Source: Terriglobales bacterium (GTDB lineage: Bacteria > Acidobacteriota > Terriglobia > Terriglobales > Acidobacteriaceae). Taken from it: a stretch of 64,000 nt of DNA. The notes under the pieces were generated by a model. The model was given only the letters and a program-made list of their open reading frames with translations. It did not search any database and was not told the DNA's origin. Location of the stretch: positions 1-64,000 of the forward strand of contig JAICSO010000014.1 in NCBI GenBank assembly GCA_025936825.1. The letters are read 5' to 3'. The position numbers and the translations under genes were made by a program. This document shows, piece after piece, positions 18,947 through 27,328 of this stretch. The first letter of the stretch is position 1. The number at the start of each line of letters is the position of its first letter.

Positions 18947-20029
18947 TCAGAACCGGGTCGCAGAAAACGGGCTGAGATCGAAGGATGGATTTTTTCCCGT
19001 CACCGCATCCGACATTAGCGCAGCCGTGACTGGTGCCAGCAGAATGCCATCGCGATAGTGCCCTGCGGCAATGAAGTACCCAGAAATTGCGGTTGCACCA
19101 AGGATGGGCAATTCATCGGGAGTACCTGGGCGCAATCCCGCCCAGGCTTCGTGACGCCGTGATTTCGCAATCCCGGGAACCAGTTCGACCGCAGCCTCGA
19201 AGAGGCGCTGTAGCGTGTTGACATCGGTTTGCTTGTTGTAGCCAACGTCTTCCAGCGTAGAACCGATGACTAACCGCCCGTCGCCACGCGGCACTAGATA
19301 AACCTTTTCAGAACGAATTACGTGCTGCAGTCGAGGTGCCTCTACCACGGCAAGCATTTGCCCCTTGACAGGCTTCACTGGAACCTCAAACGGCGGGATT
19401 ACGCCCGCCCAAGCTCCGGCGCAGTTCACGACAGTCTGCGCGGTGTATTTGGCCTTATCGGTTTGCACACCAATCGTGCGCCCGCCCTCCACGAGCAGAG
19501 ATTTCACCTCAGCTCCTGATGAAATATCCACCTGGCGATGACGCGCAGCTTTCAGTGCCGCGGCCACCAGTTCCCGCGGATCCACAGATCGCTCGTGCAG
19601 GTATCCGGCACAAATCTCCGAAGGTGCCCTATTTTCGCCTGCTGTTAGCAGAAGGGAGGATGCTTCGATGCTCGGCTCCAAAGATTTCAGCCGCTGCGTT
19701 GAGACCGGCTCGGCACCTTCGGGAAACTCACCGTGACATGATAGGACAATCGTGCCGTGCTCGCGCAGATCAACCTTCCCGCCGGATTCATCTTCGATCT
19801 CATGCACAAACTCGGGATACATCCGCGCGCTTGCGTGGGCGAGTGGCACGAGTGGGGCAGGAAATTCGTCTCCAGCGTCAGCTAGCATCCCGGCGGCCGC
19901 ATGGGAGGCTTCGCGCCCAGGTTCGTCCCGTTCCACAATGAGTACGCTCACGCCTTTCTTGCGCAACTCAATCGCAAGCGACAAACCGATGATGCCAGCG
20001 CCGATGATGATGACGTCAGAAGACTTCAT
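18947..20029 (-). CDS. thiO: FAD-dependent glycine/D-amino-acid oxidase, ThiO-like
   Basis: This 360-residue flavoprotein oxidises glycine or a related amine; in thiamine synthesis ThiO makes iminoglycine for the thiazole ring. It has the FAD-binding Rossmann motif at 6-35 ('VIIIGAGIIGLSLAIELRKK', with Glu ending the second strand) and the ThiO/DAO family elements 'REASHAAAGMLA' and 'PVKGQMLAV'. The C-terminal motif 'AAGHYRDGILLAP' binds the flavin pyrophosphate. No thiamine gene is adjacent, so a broader amine oxidase role is possible. The stop is three bases after the neighbouring terminator, on the convergent strand. Confidence 0.8.
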   Translation of the reverse strand: MKSSDVIIIGAGIIGLSLAIELRKKGVSVLIVERDEPGREASHAAAGMLADAGDEFPAPLVPLAHASARMYPEFVHEIEDESGGKVDLREHGTIVLSCHGEFPEGAEPVSTQRLKSLEPSIEASSLLLTAGENRAPSEICAGYLHERSVDPRELVAAALKAARHRQVDISSGAEVKSLLVEGGRTIGVQTDKAKYTAQTVVNCAGAWAGVIPPFEVPVKPVKGQMLAVVEAPRLQHVIRSEKVYLVPRGDGRLVIGSTLEDVGYNKQTDVNTLQRLFEAAVELVPGIAKSRRHEAWAGLRPGTPDELPILGATAISGYFIAAGHYRDGILLAPVTAALMSDAVTGKNPSFDLSPFSATRF

Positions 20030-20091
20030 GGACGAGTGGCCAGTGGTCAGTGATTACTGGCTCGTATAACAAGAATTTCAATAGGCGGCCT

Positions 20092-20607
20092 TTACAGCCG
20101 GCTCAAGTATTCCATCATCTCCGGCTGGGTAAAATTCACGGCGCCGATCAGCTTGCGGCGAACCATGCCATTACGATCGATGATGTAGGTTTCGGGAAAT
20201 TGATATGTGCCGTACTTCGCCGAGACTTCAGCGATGACCTCGGACTTGGTTTGGCGGCCCGGATCTCGTACCGTCAGGAAGTTGACGTTGTGATCCTTCA
20301 AAAATTTCTCATAGTCTCCGGCGTCGGCGTCGACACTGATGCCCAGGACCACAACACCCTTGCTCTGCAATTCCGTCTGCATTCGCATTAGCGACGGTAA
20401 CTCTTCCACGCACGGTGGACACCAGCTCGCCCAGAAGTTGAGCACAACCACTTTGCCTTTGAATTGATCGAGGCTGAGGGTGCGGTCGGAATCCTGCACC
20501 TTGAAGTCAGGTGCGGGGCGGTCGATCGCGCTCGGCTTGGAGCCGTGATAGCACGCCGACGCTCCCACGATTAAGAACAGTAGTAGAGCGAGGCTATAAA
20601 AACGCAC
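20092..20607 (-). CDS. TlpA-family thiol-disulfide lipoprotein
   Basis: The likely start is GTG at 20607, giving a 171-residue lipoprotein: short Arg-containing N-terminus, hydrophobic stretch, and lipobox ending 'VGASAC'. Frames further upstream would overlap the divergent glycosyltransferase gene. The mature protein is an AhpC/TSA-TlpA thioredoxin fold with active site W-C-P-P-C in 'FWASWCPPCVEEL' and the cis-Pro segment 'QFPETYIID'. Such proteins reduce or isomerise disulfides outside the cytoplasm, for example in cytochrome c maturation. No cytochrome gene is near, so the partner is unknown. It ends 62 bases upstream of the ThiO-like gene on the same strand. Confidence 0.8.
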   Translation of the reverse strand: MRFYSLALLLFLIVGASACYHGSKPSAIDRPAPDFKVQDSDRTLSLDQFKGKVVVLNFWASWCPPCVEELPSLMRMQTELQSKGVVVLGISVDADAGDYEKFLKDHNVNFLTVRDPGRQTKSEVIAEVSAKYGTYQFPETYIIDRNGMVRRKLIGAVNFTQPEMMEYLSRL

Positions 20608-20662
20608 GTAGATATAATAAACAACCCGAACTCTGATTTCAGATTGCTCCAGATTACTCGGC

Positions 20663-21856
20663 TTGGCCAGCACTGAACCTATCGTCGTTTCCGTCATTGT
20701 TCCCGCGCGGAATGAAGAAGCCTGTCTTGCTCTTTGCCTTGAATCTCTGGCGACGCAAACTGGAATTCCCTTCGAAATCATTGTGGTTGATGACGGGTCT
20801 GCCGATCACACTGCGGAGATAGCCCGATCATTCGCAAACCGGGGCACAGTCGGGGCTGAACTACCAGATCTTCACAGTGTCACCGTCATCTCTGCTCCTC
20901 CGCTTCCTGACAACTGGACAGGCAAGAACAACGCCATGTCCGCCGGTGCGAAGATCGCAAAAGGGAAGTGGCTGCTATTTACCGACGCGGATACGGTTCA
21001 TAAACCCGGTTCCCTGGCACGTGCCATCGCCGAAGCGGACGAGCACGAGGGGGTCGCGCTGCTCTCCTATTCTCCAGAGCAGGAAGTGCGCACATTTTTG
21101 GAACGAGCCGTCATGCCAGTCATCTTCGCCGAACTGGCTGTAACCTATCCGCCGTCAAGCGTCCGCGATCCCAATTCGCCCATTGCGGCCGCCAACGGGC
21201 AGTATCTGATGATGTCGCGCGAAGCCTACGACGCAGTCGGAGGCCATACGCGCATTGCCGGCGATCTGCTTGAAGACGTTGCCATGGCGCGCCTGGTGAA
21301 GTCCTCTGGACGCAAAATCTGGTTCCGCTACGGCGGCGACGCGGTCCACACGCGCATGTATCGCAACTGGTCGCAAATGAAAGAGGGCTGGACGAAGAAC
21401 CTGACATTGTTGTTCTCATCAAGCTGGGGGCTTGCGTGTTGGCGCCTGTCGGAATTTCTCTTGATTATTTCACTGATCTGCGGGGCAATAGAGATTCGCC
21501 TGATTACCGGCCTGATTGGCCCGTTCATTTTTCAGTTGCTGCTTGCTTGTGTGGTTTTGTTCTTCTTTTTGCATCGGGTGCGAAGCGCTCGTTTTAAATT
21601 CTTGACCAGTTTTGTTTCGATCGTGGGATTGCCGGTGTTCGCTTATTTGCTTTTCAGATCCGCCAGGCTGCAGAGGAGCGGTGCCGTTGCGTGGAAGGGA
21701 CGGGCATACCCAACATCGGAGGCTGGCGCCACTACAGGGAAGAGCGACACATTTTCGGCCACTTTGGCGTTGGTCTTGACCGCTCTAATACCTCTGTTCC
21801 TGATAGCCGTTTTGGTTGCAACAGTGTACGGTCGCGGCATCTTCTATCGCCACTGA
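20663..21856 (+). CDS. Family 2 glycosyltransferase with membrane C-terminus
   Basis: The 397-residue protein starts at TTG 20663, the only start that preserves the N-terminal strand. The GT-A domain shows 'VSVIVPARNEEACL' (about 8-21), 'VVDDGSADHT', and the metal-binding DAD near 108-110. From about 260 there are three or four transmembrane helices, then 'WKGRAYP' near 351-357. That layout matches membrane glycosyltransferases acting on carotenoids or other lipids (CrtQ/CruC-like). No carotenoid gene is beside it. It is divergent from the TlpA-like gene with a 55-base shared promoter region. Confidence 0.75.
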   Translation: MASTEPIVVSVIVPARNEEACLALCLESLATQTGIPFEIIVVDDGSADHTAEIARSFANRGTVGAELPDLHSVTVISAPPLPDNWTGKNNAMSAGAKIAKGKWLLFTDADTVHKPGSLARAIAEADEHEGVALLSYSPEQEVRTFLERAVMPVIFAELAVTYPPSSVRDPNSPIAAANGQYLMMSREAYDAVGGHTRIAGDLLEDVAMARLVKSSGRKIWFRYGGDAVHTRMYRNWSQMKEGWTKNLTLLFSSSWGLACWRLSEFLLIISLICGAIEIRLITGLIGPFIFQLLLACVVLFFFLHRVRSARFKFLTSFVSIVGLPVFAYLLFRSARLQRSGAVAWKGRAYPTSEAGATTGKSDTFSATLALVLTALIPLFLIAVLVATVYGRGIFYRH

Positions 21857-21936
21857 CCACTCTGCTGAGTGCGACAAAGATGTTATTTAACCCTTTCCAA
21901 TTACAATTGTCATGAGCGTCGGAGAAAGGATCAGAT

Positions 21937-22347
21937 TTGCTTTACCTTACCCGCAAAGTTGAGTTTGCCGCGTCGCACTACTATCACAACCCGGAGCTGT
22001 CGCCGGAGGAGAACCGGCGGTTATTTGGGAAGTGCAACAACCCGAATGGACACGGGCACAACTACGTTCTTGAAGTCACGGTGAAGGGCGAAGTTGACCC
22101 GCGGTCAGGGTTCGTTGTCGACCTCAAGCGACTTAAGGAAATAATGAACCGAGAGGTGTTGGACGCGATGGACCATCGCTTTCTGAACAAAGAAGTCCCG
22201 GAATTTGCCACACGAGTCCCGACGACGGAGAACCTGGCGATTGCGATCTGGCAGCGGCTCGCGCCCACGCTGACCAATGCCAAATTGCATCGGGTGCGGG
22301 TGTACGAGAACCATGATCTGTTTGCGGACTTTTACGGGGAGGAATGA
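21937..22347 (+). CDS. 6-pyruvoyl-tetrahydropterin synthase family, first copy
   Basis: A 136-residue member of the PTPS/QueD family. TTG 21937 is the likely start, with a strong GGAGAAAGGA site ending six bases before it. The zinc-binding His residues are H14, H39 and H41 (motif 'CNNPNGHGH', a C-x5-HGH spacing typical of eukaryote-type PTPS; QueD usually has C-x3-HGH). The catalytic triad Cys33, Asp79 ('MDHRFLN') and His80 is complete, and the Glu of 'RVYENHD' is present. It should convert dihydroneopterin triphosphate to 6-pyruvoyl-tetrahydropterin. The neighbours (second copy, folE, SDR) support a biopterin-like pathway. Confidence 0.85.
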   Translation: MLYLTRKVEFAASHYYHNPELSPEENRRLFGKCNNPNGHGHNYVLEVTVKGEVDPRSGFVVDLKRLKEIMNREVLDAMDHRFLNKEVPEFATRVPTTENLAIAIWQRLAPTLTNAKLHRVRVYENHDLFADFYGEE

Positions 22348-22350
22348 AGA

Positions 22351-22445
22351 ATTGAATCATTGAATCAGCGGAGGATTGAATCATTGTCGCACCATGCGCA
22401 TATGGGTTTTCAATGACTCAATCCTCCGATGATTCAATGATTCAG
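22351..22445. repeat. Long inverted repeat between the two PTPS genes
   Basis: Arms of about 34 bases at 22352-22385 and 22410-22443 pair with only a few mismatches around a 24-base centre. Each arm is built from TGAATCATTGAATC units and CGGAGGATTGA. It is a large hairpin in the transcript, related to repeats at 22876-22972 and 23579-23650. Confidence 0.75.
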
Positions 22446-22468
22446 TCTCACAAAACATCAGTAGCTGC

Positions 22469-22888
22469 ATGAAAGCCTATTTGAATCGTCGCTACCGCTT
22501 CTCGGCGTCCCATCGGCTGCATAGCGAGCAAATGTCAGACGACGAGAACCGTGCTACCTACGGGAAGTGCAATAATCCGCACGGGCACGGGCATAATTAC
22601 GTCCTCGAAGTTACGGTCAGCGGCCAGGTGGATCAGAACGGCATGGTCTGCAACCTGGTTGACCTTGACGATTGCGTTCAGCAGAACGTTGTAACCAGAT
22701 TCGACCTGGAAAATCTAAACTATAGGCAGGAATTTGCGTCGGCGGTCCCAACGACGGAAAATCTATGCACCGTGATTTACGACATTTTGAAGCGTGAGTT
22801 CCGCCAGGCGCATCTGGAAAGGGTGAGACTGGAAGAGACGTTGTTCAACTCCTTTGAATACGCGAGAACCGAGGGATTGAATCATTGA
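22469..22888 (+). CDS. 6-pyruvoyl-tetrahydropterin synthase family, second copy with altered triad
   Basis: A 139-residue paralogue of the preceding gene. It keeps the zinc ligands H15, H40 and H42, Cys34 in 'CNNPHGHGH', and the C-terminal Glu in 'RLEETLF'. At the Asp-His pair of the triad the first copy reads 'DHRFLN' and this one 'DLENLN': Asp79 is kept, but His80 is Leu. PTPS needs this His for proton transfer, so the protein may have a different reaction, reduced activity, or act in a hetero-oligomer with the first copy. No ribosome site is obvious; it is probably co-transcribed through the hairpin. Confidence 0.8.
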   Translation: MKAYLNRRYRFSASHRLHSEQMSDDENRATYGKCNNPHGHGHNYVLEVTVSGQVDQNGMVCNLVDLDDCVQQNVVTRFDLENLNYRQEFASAVPTTENLCTVIYDILKREFRQAHLERVRLEETLFNSFEYARTEGLNH

Positions 22889-22972
22889 ATGATCAGATCA
22901 TTGAATCATTGACGAACCGTGTCCACGTGGGTTTTTCAATGATTCAATCCCACGGATGATTCAATTGAGCCA
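22876..22972. repeat. Inverted repeat between second PTPS gene and folE
   Basis: Left arm units (TTGAATCATTGAATGATCAG, 22876-22895, and further TCATTGAATCATTGA) face right-arm units TCAATGATTCAATCC and GATGATTCAATTGAG up to 22972. It is the same TGAATCATTGAA-type element as at 22351-22445, with a different centre. The left end overlaps the last codons of the PTPS gene. Confidence 0.7.
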
Positions 22973-22975
22973 CTG

Positions 22976-23575
22976 ATGAAGCAGACCTTGGAAAACACGA
23001 CTTTAACCTCTGCCAGCTTTGAAGAGCTGATGAAAGAAATTCTTGTGCGCCTAGGGGAGGACCCGGGCCGGGAAGGGCTAGTCAATACGCCGAGCCGTGT
23101 TCACAAGGCGTATCAATTTCTGACCAAGGGCTACAACGAGGATCCCGAAGCACTGCTGAAAAACGCGCTGTTCACGGTGACGTATGACGAGATGGTGATC
23201 GTGAAAGATGTGGAGGTGTTCAGCCTATGCGAACACCACATGCTGCCATTTTTCGGCAAGGTGCATGTTGCCTACATTCCGAACGGCAAGGTCATCGGCT
23301 TGAGCAAGATTCCGCGGTTGATCGAGACTTTTTCGCGGCGGCTTCAGATTCAAGAGCGCTTGACCACGCAGATTGCAGAAACCATTCAGAAGGTGATTCA
23401 GCCGCAAGGCGTGGGCGTCGTAATTGAGGCGAGACACCTGTGCATGATGATGCGCGGCGTCGAGAAACAGCATTCTTCAGCGGTGACATCTTCGATGCTC
23501 GGCTGCTTCCGCGATGAAGAAGAAACGCGGCAGGAATTCCTCTCGCTCATCCGGCAGAGGCCGAATGGGGTGTAG
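22976..23575 (+). CDS. folE: GTP cyclohydrolase I
   Basis: FolE converts GTP to dihydroneopterin triphosphate, the first step to folate and biopterin. The 199-residue protein has the usual length and signatures: '[13 protein letters not shown]', zinc ligands C85 and H88 in '[12 protein letters not shown]', the third ligand C156 in '[11 protein letters not shown]', and '[20 protein letters not shown]'. The product is the substrate of the adjacent PTPS enzymes, so the cluster forms a short pterin pathway. It follows the second PTPS gene after an inverted repeat and may share its transcript. Confidence 0.95.
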   Translation: MKQTLENTTLTSASFEELMKEILVRLGEDPGREGLVNTPSRVHKAYQFLTKGYNEDPEALLKNALFTVTYDEMVIVKDVEVFSLCEHHMLPFFGKVHVAYIPNGKVIGLSKIPRLIETFSRRLQIQERLTTQIAETIQKVIQPQGVGVVIEARHLCMMMRGVEKQHSSAVTSSMLGCFRDEEETRQEFLSLIRQRPNGV

Positions 23576-23578
23576 GGA

Positions 23579-23650
23579 ATTGAATCATTGAAGAATTGAA
23601 TCACTGAATCATTGAAAAGCGGCCGCAGACGATTCACTGCTCAGTGATTC
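23579..23650. repeat. Third TGAATCATTGAA-type intergenic repeat
   Basis: After folE come ATTGAATCATTGAAGAATTG and GAATCACTGAATCATTGAA, facing CAGTGATTCGATCATC on the right. It is a less perfect member of the repeat family in this cluster. Confidence 0.6.
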
Positions 23651-23690
23651 GATCATCTACAATCATCTTTCGGTCTCCTCGACAAACGCC

Positions 23691-24479
23691 GTGAAGAAAT
23701 CCCGTGCAAGAAAATCGGCTCAGAAAAGTCGCTCAGTTCAACCTAGGAATGGTCAATCGAATTCGCCTTTGCTCAACGGCAGAGTCGCGCTGATCACGGG
23801 CGCGACGCAAGGGATTGGGCTGGCGACCGCGCGGGCGCTGGCAGACGAAGGATGCAACCTGATCCTCTGCGGACGGGACCGGAAACGGCTCGCCGCCGCA
23901 GAAGCAGAACTCTGCAACAAAGGAATCCGCGCAGTCGCAATTTCCTGCGATGTTCGCGATGAGAAAAGCGTCGCCGCAATGTTCGCTAAGCTGCAGAAGA
24001 GCTTTCCCCGCATCGACATTCTGATCAATAGCGCGGGAATCGCGAATGCCTTTCGTTCAGTGGCGCAACTGGATACGGGTGAGTGGAATGATGTCCTTGC
24101 CACGAATTTGACGGGGACGTTTCTGATCACACGCGCGGCGTTGCCGCTGATGTCGCGCGGAGGCTCGATTGTGAATGTGCTATCGATGTCGTCGAAGCGG
24201 GCCTTTCCCAACCTGGCGGCCTACAATGCCTCCAAGTTCGGCGCGCTTGGCTTCACGAATACGTTGCGCGAGGAGGTGCGGTCGGAGGGTATTCGGGTAG
24301 TGGCGGTTCTGCCCGGGGCAACTGATACCCCGATTTGGGGGACGCTCTGGCCCGAAGCTCCCCGCCACAAAATGATGCGATCCGAAAGCGTGGCGCAGGC
24401 CATCGTCGCGGCCCTCAAGCTTCCCCCGGAGAGTACGGTCGAAGAACTTGACCTTATGCCAACAGGCGGCCCTCTCTAA
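23691..24479 (+). CDS. SDR-family NAD(P)H oxidoreductase, possible sepiapterin-type reductase
   Basis: The 262-residue protein starts at GTG 23691 with a basic tail of about 30 residues before the Rossmann fold. Classical SDR motifs are present: cofactor-binding T-G-x3-G-I-G in 'TGATQGIGLA' (about 37-46), 'NSAG' at about 113, the catalytic Ser in 'VLSMSSKR', and Y-x3-K in 'YNASK'. Cofactor choice is probably NADPH, from 'CGRDRKRL' after strand two. SDRs reduce many carbonyls. Next to GTP cyclohydrolase I and PTPS, reduction of pyruvoyl-tetrahydropterin or sepiapterin is attractive, but this rests on context only. Confidence 0.75.
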   Translation: MKKSRARKSAQKSRSVQPRNGQSNSPLLNGRVALITGATQGIGLATARALADEGCNLILCGRDRKRLAAAEAELCNKGIRAVAISCDVRDEKSVAAMFAKLQKSFPRIDILINSAGIANAFRSVAQLDTGEWNDVLATNLTGTFLITRAALPLMSRGGSIVNVLSMSSKRAFPNLAAYNASKFGALGFTNTLREEVRSEGIRVVAVLPGATDTPIWGTLWPEAPRHKMMRSESVAQAIVAALKLPPESTVEELDLMPTGGPL

Positions 24480-24577
24480 GACTTTCTGCTTAGTACCCGA
24501 AATTCATCTTGCCTTCCCGGGTTTCCTGGAGTAACTTGCTTGCCAACTCTGTTCTTCCCTAAAGGCTGGAGCAAACC

Positions 24578-25579
24578 ATGGGGCTCCGTTTTTGTCTGTT
24601 GGCGTACTGCCTGAGCGCATCACTCTGCTTTTCTCAAACGCTTTCTGCCGCACCTAATGCAACGGTTCCGGAGACGGCAACGACTTCGAAGGTGATCACC
24701 ACGCACGACCATGGTCTTCACGACATTGGTGCCATTGGTACGCGCGATCTTGGCTGTGGACGCGGATTTGGCAACTGGTACAGCCTTGACCGTCAGATGA
24801 CAATGGGGAAGCAGTACGCCGCAGAAATCGAATCGACGTCGCGGCTGGTTAAAGACCCGGCCATTGTGGAGTACGTGAATCGCGTCGGGCAGAACCTTGT
24901 GCGCAACTCGGATTCCCAAGTACCGTTCACCATCAAGGTAATCGAGTCCGATGACGTGAACGCCTTTGCATTGCCAGGTGGGTATTTTTACGTGGACACG
25001 GGGCTTATCCTCGCTGCCGACAACGAAGCCGAACTCGCGGGCGTGATGGCGCACGAGATTGCGCACGTCGCGGCATGTCATGCGGCGCGAAGCCGCACGC
25101 GCGGACAGTTGATGAACATGGCATCGCTTCCGCTCATGCTGGTGGGCGGCCCGGTGGGTTATGCCGCGTATGAAGGGCTGGCGATAGCAACTCCACTGAC
25201 GTTTTTCAAATTCTCGCGCAAATTCGAGGCCGAAGCCGATTTCCTCGGCGTGCAATACATGTACAAGGCCGGGTATGATCCGCAGGCGCTGATGTCGTTC
25301 TTCGAGAAGGTAAGGGCGATGGAAAAGCGCCACGAGAGCCCGGTCGCGAAAGCGTTTCGCACGCATCCGCAAACTCCGGATCGGATTGCCAAGACGCAGC
25401 ACGAGATTGCGACGCTGCTTCCGCCGGAAGCCGAATACAAGCTGGATTCGTCCGAGTTCGAGGAAACCAAAGACCGACTGAACAGGCTTGAAGGTGGTTT
25501 GCAGATTCACAATGCAAACCGTCCCACCCTGAAGCGGCGCCCGAGCCTCGATATTCCTCACGACCGCCAACCCGACTGA
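24578..25579 (+). CDS. M48-family zinc metalloprotease, exported
   Basis: This 333-residue protein has an N-terminal signal peptide (residues 1-20). The catalytic motif is H159-E-I-A-H163, with the third zinc ligand in 'EAEADFLG' (about 217-224). A second hydrophobic segment occurs near 180-205. This is the BepA/LoiP-like group of periplasmic proteases that clear misfolded outer-membrane proteins. The C-terminus has 'AFRTHPQTPDRI', a common trailing motif of the family. It is monocistronic and convergent with the small Cys-rich gene. Confidence 0.85.
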   Translation: MGLRFCLLAYCLSASLCFSQTLSAAPNATVPETATTSKVITTHDHGLHDIGAIGTRDLGCGRGFGNWYSLDRQMTMGKQYAAEIESTSRLVKDPAIVEYVNRVGQNLVRNSDSQVPFTIKVIESDDVNAFALPGGYFYVDTGLILAADNEAELAGVMAHEIAHVAACHAARSRTRGQLMNMASLPLMLVGGPVGYAAYEGLAIATPLTFFKFSRKFEAEADFLGVQYMYKAGYDPQALMSFFEKVRAMEKRHESPVAKAFRTHPQTPDRIAKTQHEIATLLPPEAEYKLDSSEFEETKDRLNRLEGGLQIHNANRPTLKRRPSLDIPHDRQPD

Positions 25580-25614
25580 CTTTGCTTTGGCGATTCAGGT
25601 CAACGTAACAAACG

Positions 25615-25875
25615 TCATTTCGCGAGCGCGTCCCGATTCTGTTTTGCCCAGTCACTGTCGGCCGGCACTTCCTTCATGGGCGGGCCGCCTTCCGTCCCAC
25701 AGGCGCAAGGGCCTTGCATCTTGGCCTCGGTCATGCAGGCGCAGGACTTGTCTTTCAAACAGGCACAAACGTAGACCGTCTTTTTTGACTTGCTCGAAGA
25801 TCCGGCGTCTGCAGGCACCAAAGCTAGGACAAGCAGCAGCAGCGACACATAACCCATCCGAGCGCGATTTCGCAT
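25615..25875 (-). CDS. Small exported Cys-rich protein
   Basis: The start is ATG 25875, with AGGAGAG nine bases upstream; longer upstream frames lack this. The 86-residue product has a signal peptide ('MGYVSLLLLVLALVPADAG'), then three paired-Cys motifs: C-A-C, C-A-C and C-A-C in 'VYVCACLKD', 'KSCACMTEA' and 'GPCACGTEG'. The spacing resembles small metal-binding or disulfide-rich secreted proteins, but no family is known to me. A role in binding copper, zinc or another soft metal outside the cytoplasm is only a guess from the Cys content. Confidence 0.65.
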   Translation of the reverse strand: MRNRARMGYVSLLLLVLALVPADAGSSSKSKKTVYVCACLKDKSCACMTEAKMQGPCACGTEGGPPMKEVPADSDWAKQNRDALAK

Positions 25876-26206
25876 AACGTCTACTCTCCTGTGACTTGTT
25901 GGTTTCAACATGGCAGGCAAAACGCCCGAAAGAAATACCCATTTAGCCTGTAAACTGCATGACCATTTAGCGTCAGTCGTGCGGAAGAACCGGTGGAGGG
26001 CCGCAGCGGTAAATTGATCTGCCGCCAATTCAAAGGTATTCTCGACTACAATTTCAAAACTGCGTGTAATTGTTCTGGCGCTTGCTTTGCGCATCGCTCA
26101 ACCTAGCCGTTTGCCAGCAAATCAGTAGATAGTACCTATCGGGCGCGCTCATAAGCCGCTCAAGGTGGCGAAATCTGTCGGAACGAAGGGAGCAGCGCTA
26201 CTCGAG

Positions 26207-26989
26207 ATGGAAGCTATTGTATTCAGGATCCTGATCGGCTTGGTCGTAGGCACGCTCATCGGCCTCACCGGTTTGGGAGGCGGCGTACTGCTGCTGCCAA
26301 TCTTGATTTTTGGTTTGCATGTGCCGGCAATCAAGGCGGTCGGATCGGACGCCCTGTTCAACTTCATTACCAAGATTCCGTCGAGCATTGTGCATCTGGG
26401 CCGAGGAACGGTGCGCCGCAAGGTGGTCATCGCACTGGCGGCAGGAAGTGTTCCGGGATCCATACTGGGCATCCGCTTTCTGATGCATCTCCGGGTGCTG
26501 TATGGCGCGGGAGTCAATGATTTCATTAAATCGGCGGTTGGGATCCTGCTGGTCGTGGTTTCCACTTTGCTCCTGCTGCAGCGACAACTAGAAGAAGGCA
26601 TGGCGAATCGTCGGCCGACGGCAAAGTCATTTGCTGGAATGGCAGTGATTGGGCTGGTTGCAGGCTTCCTTGTAGGAATGACCTCGGTGGGTTCCGGCAG
26701 CATGATCATGATGCTCCTGCTGCTGTTTTATAGCTATCCGCCGAAAGTCATGGTAGGAACGGACATCGTTCATGCGGTCGTGCTGACCGGCGTGGCCAGT
26801 ATGCTCCATTTTCATTTGGGTAATGTCGACCCTTCGCTGGTTGCATACTTGCTCGTTGGCTCCATCCCTGGCGGCCTGATCGGCTCCTATCTGAGCACAC
26901 GAGTTCCGGTGCTTTGGTTAAGACGCATTCTTTGCGTGGTTTTATTGACCACTGGTGTCCGAATGCTAATCGCGCCGCCTGTGCACTGA
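26207..26989 (+). CDS. TauE/SafE-family membrane transporter
   Basis: A polytopic membrane protein with about eight predicted helices. The family signature 'GLTGLGGGVLLLPIL' near the N-terminus is repeated in the second half as 'GMTSVGSGSMIMMLLL', showing the usual internal duplication. TauE/SafE permeases export sulfite, sulfoacetate or other organic anions; the substrate cannot be read from sequence. ATG 26207 is preferred, with GGGAG 12 bases upstream. GTG 26165 is in frame but without spacing for a ribosome site. Confidence 0.8.
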   Translation: MEAIVFRILIGLVVGTLIGLTGLGGGVLLLPILIFGLHVPAIKAVGSDALFNFITKIPSSIVHLGRGTVRRKVVIALAAGSVPGSILGIRFLMHLRVLYGAGVNDFIKSAVGILLVVVSTLLLLQRQLEEGMANRRPTAKSFAGMAVIGLVAGFLVGMTSVGSGSMIMMLLLLFYSYPPKVMVGTDIVHAVVLTGVASMLHFHLGNVDPSLVAYLLVGSIPGGLIGSYLSTRVPVLWLRRILCVVLLTTGVRMLIAPPVH

Positions 26990-27012
26990 TCAGTGCCGGA
27001 AGAAATGGGAGC

Positions 27013-27186
27013 TTAGCGGACTGGCTTTTCAGTTCTGATACCGCGCTGGCAGCCGGGAGGCCTCACGCCGGAGTTGGTCTCGGAGACCAGCAACAGCGCG
27101 AAAACGGCCGCCCCGACTGCCAGCCCTCCCCAAAAGACCACGGAAGTGAAGGTCCCCAGCGCGGAATGCACGACGAAGTGTTCCAT
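27013..27186 (-). CDS. Possible small membrane protein (57 aa)
   Basis: The frame begins MEHFVVHSALGTFTSVVFWG and has one clear hydrophobic span (about 10-33), then a basic tail. No ribosome site is evident. It lies alone in the 339-base gap between the TauE-like gene and the nucleotidyltransferase gene. It is kept at low confidence because the hydrophobic pattern is regular. Confidence 0.3.
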   Translation of the reverse strand: MEHFVVHSALGTFTSVVFWGGLAVGAAVFALLLVSETNSGVRPPGCQRGIRTEKPVR

Positions 27187-27328
27187 AAGTGACGCGCAAC
27201 GGAGCGTAGGTTGCGATCGGAATGATGAACGGCGGGGATCCGTGGGTGCAGCTAGATTCGCACGCGCTAGGTTCAGCGGCAAATTACGCGGGTACTGGCC
27301 GCCTGGTTACGTGTGTGCCATGTGCGAA

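Noticed and set aside
24620-25570. 316-codon minus-strand frame opposite the M48 protease.
   Set aside because: No recognisable domain and Arg/His-rich; the plus frame has the HEIAH motif and a signal peptide.
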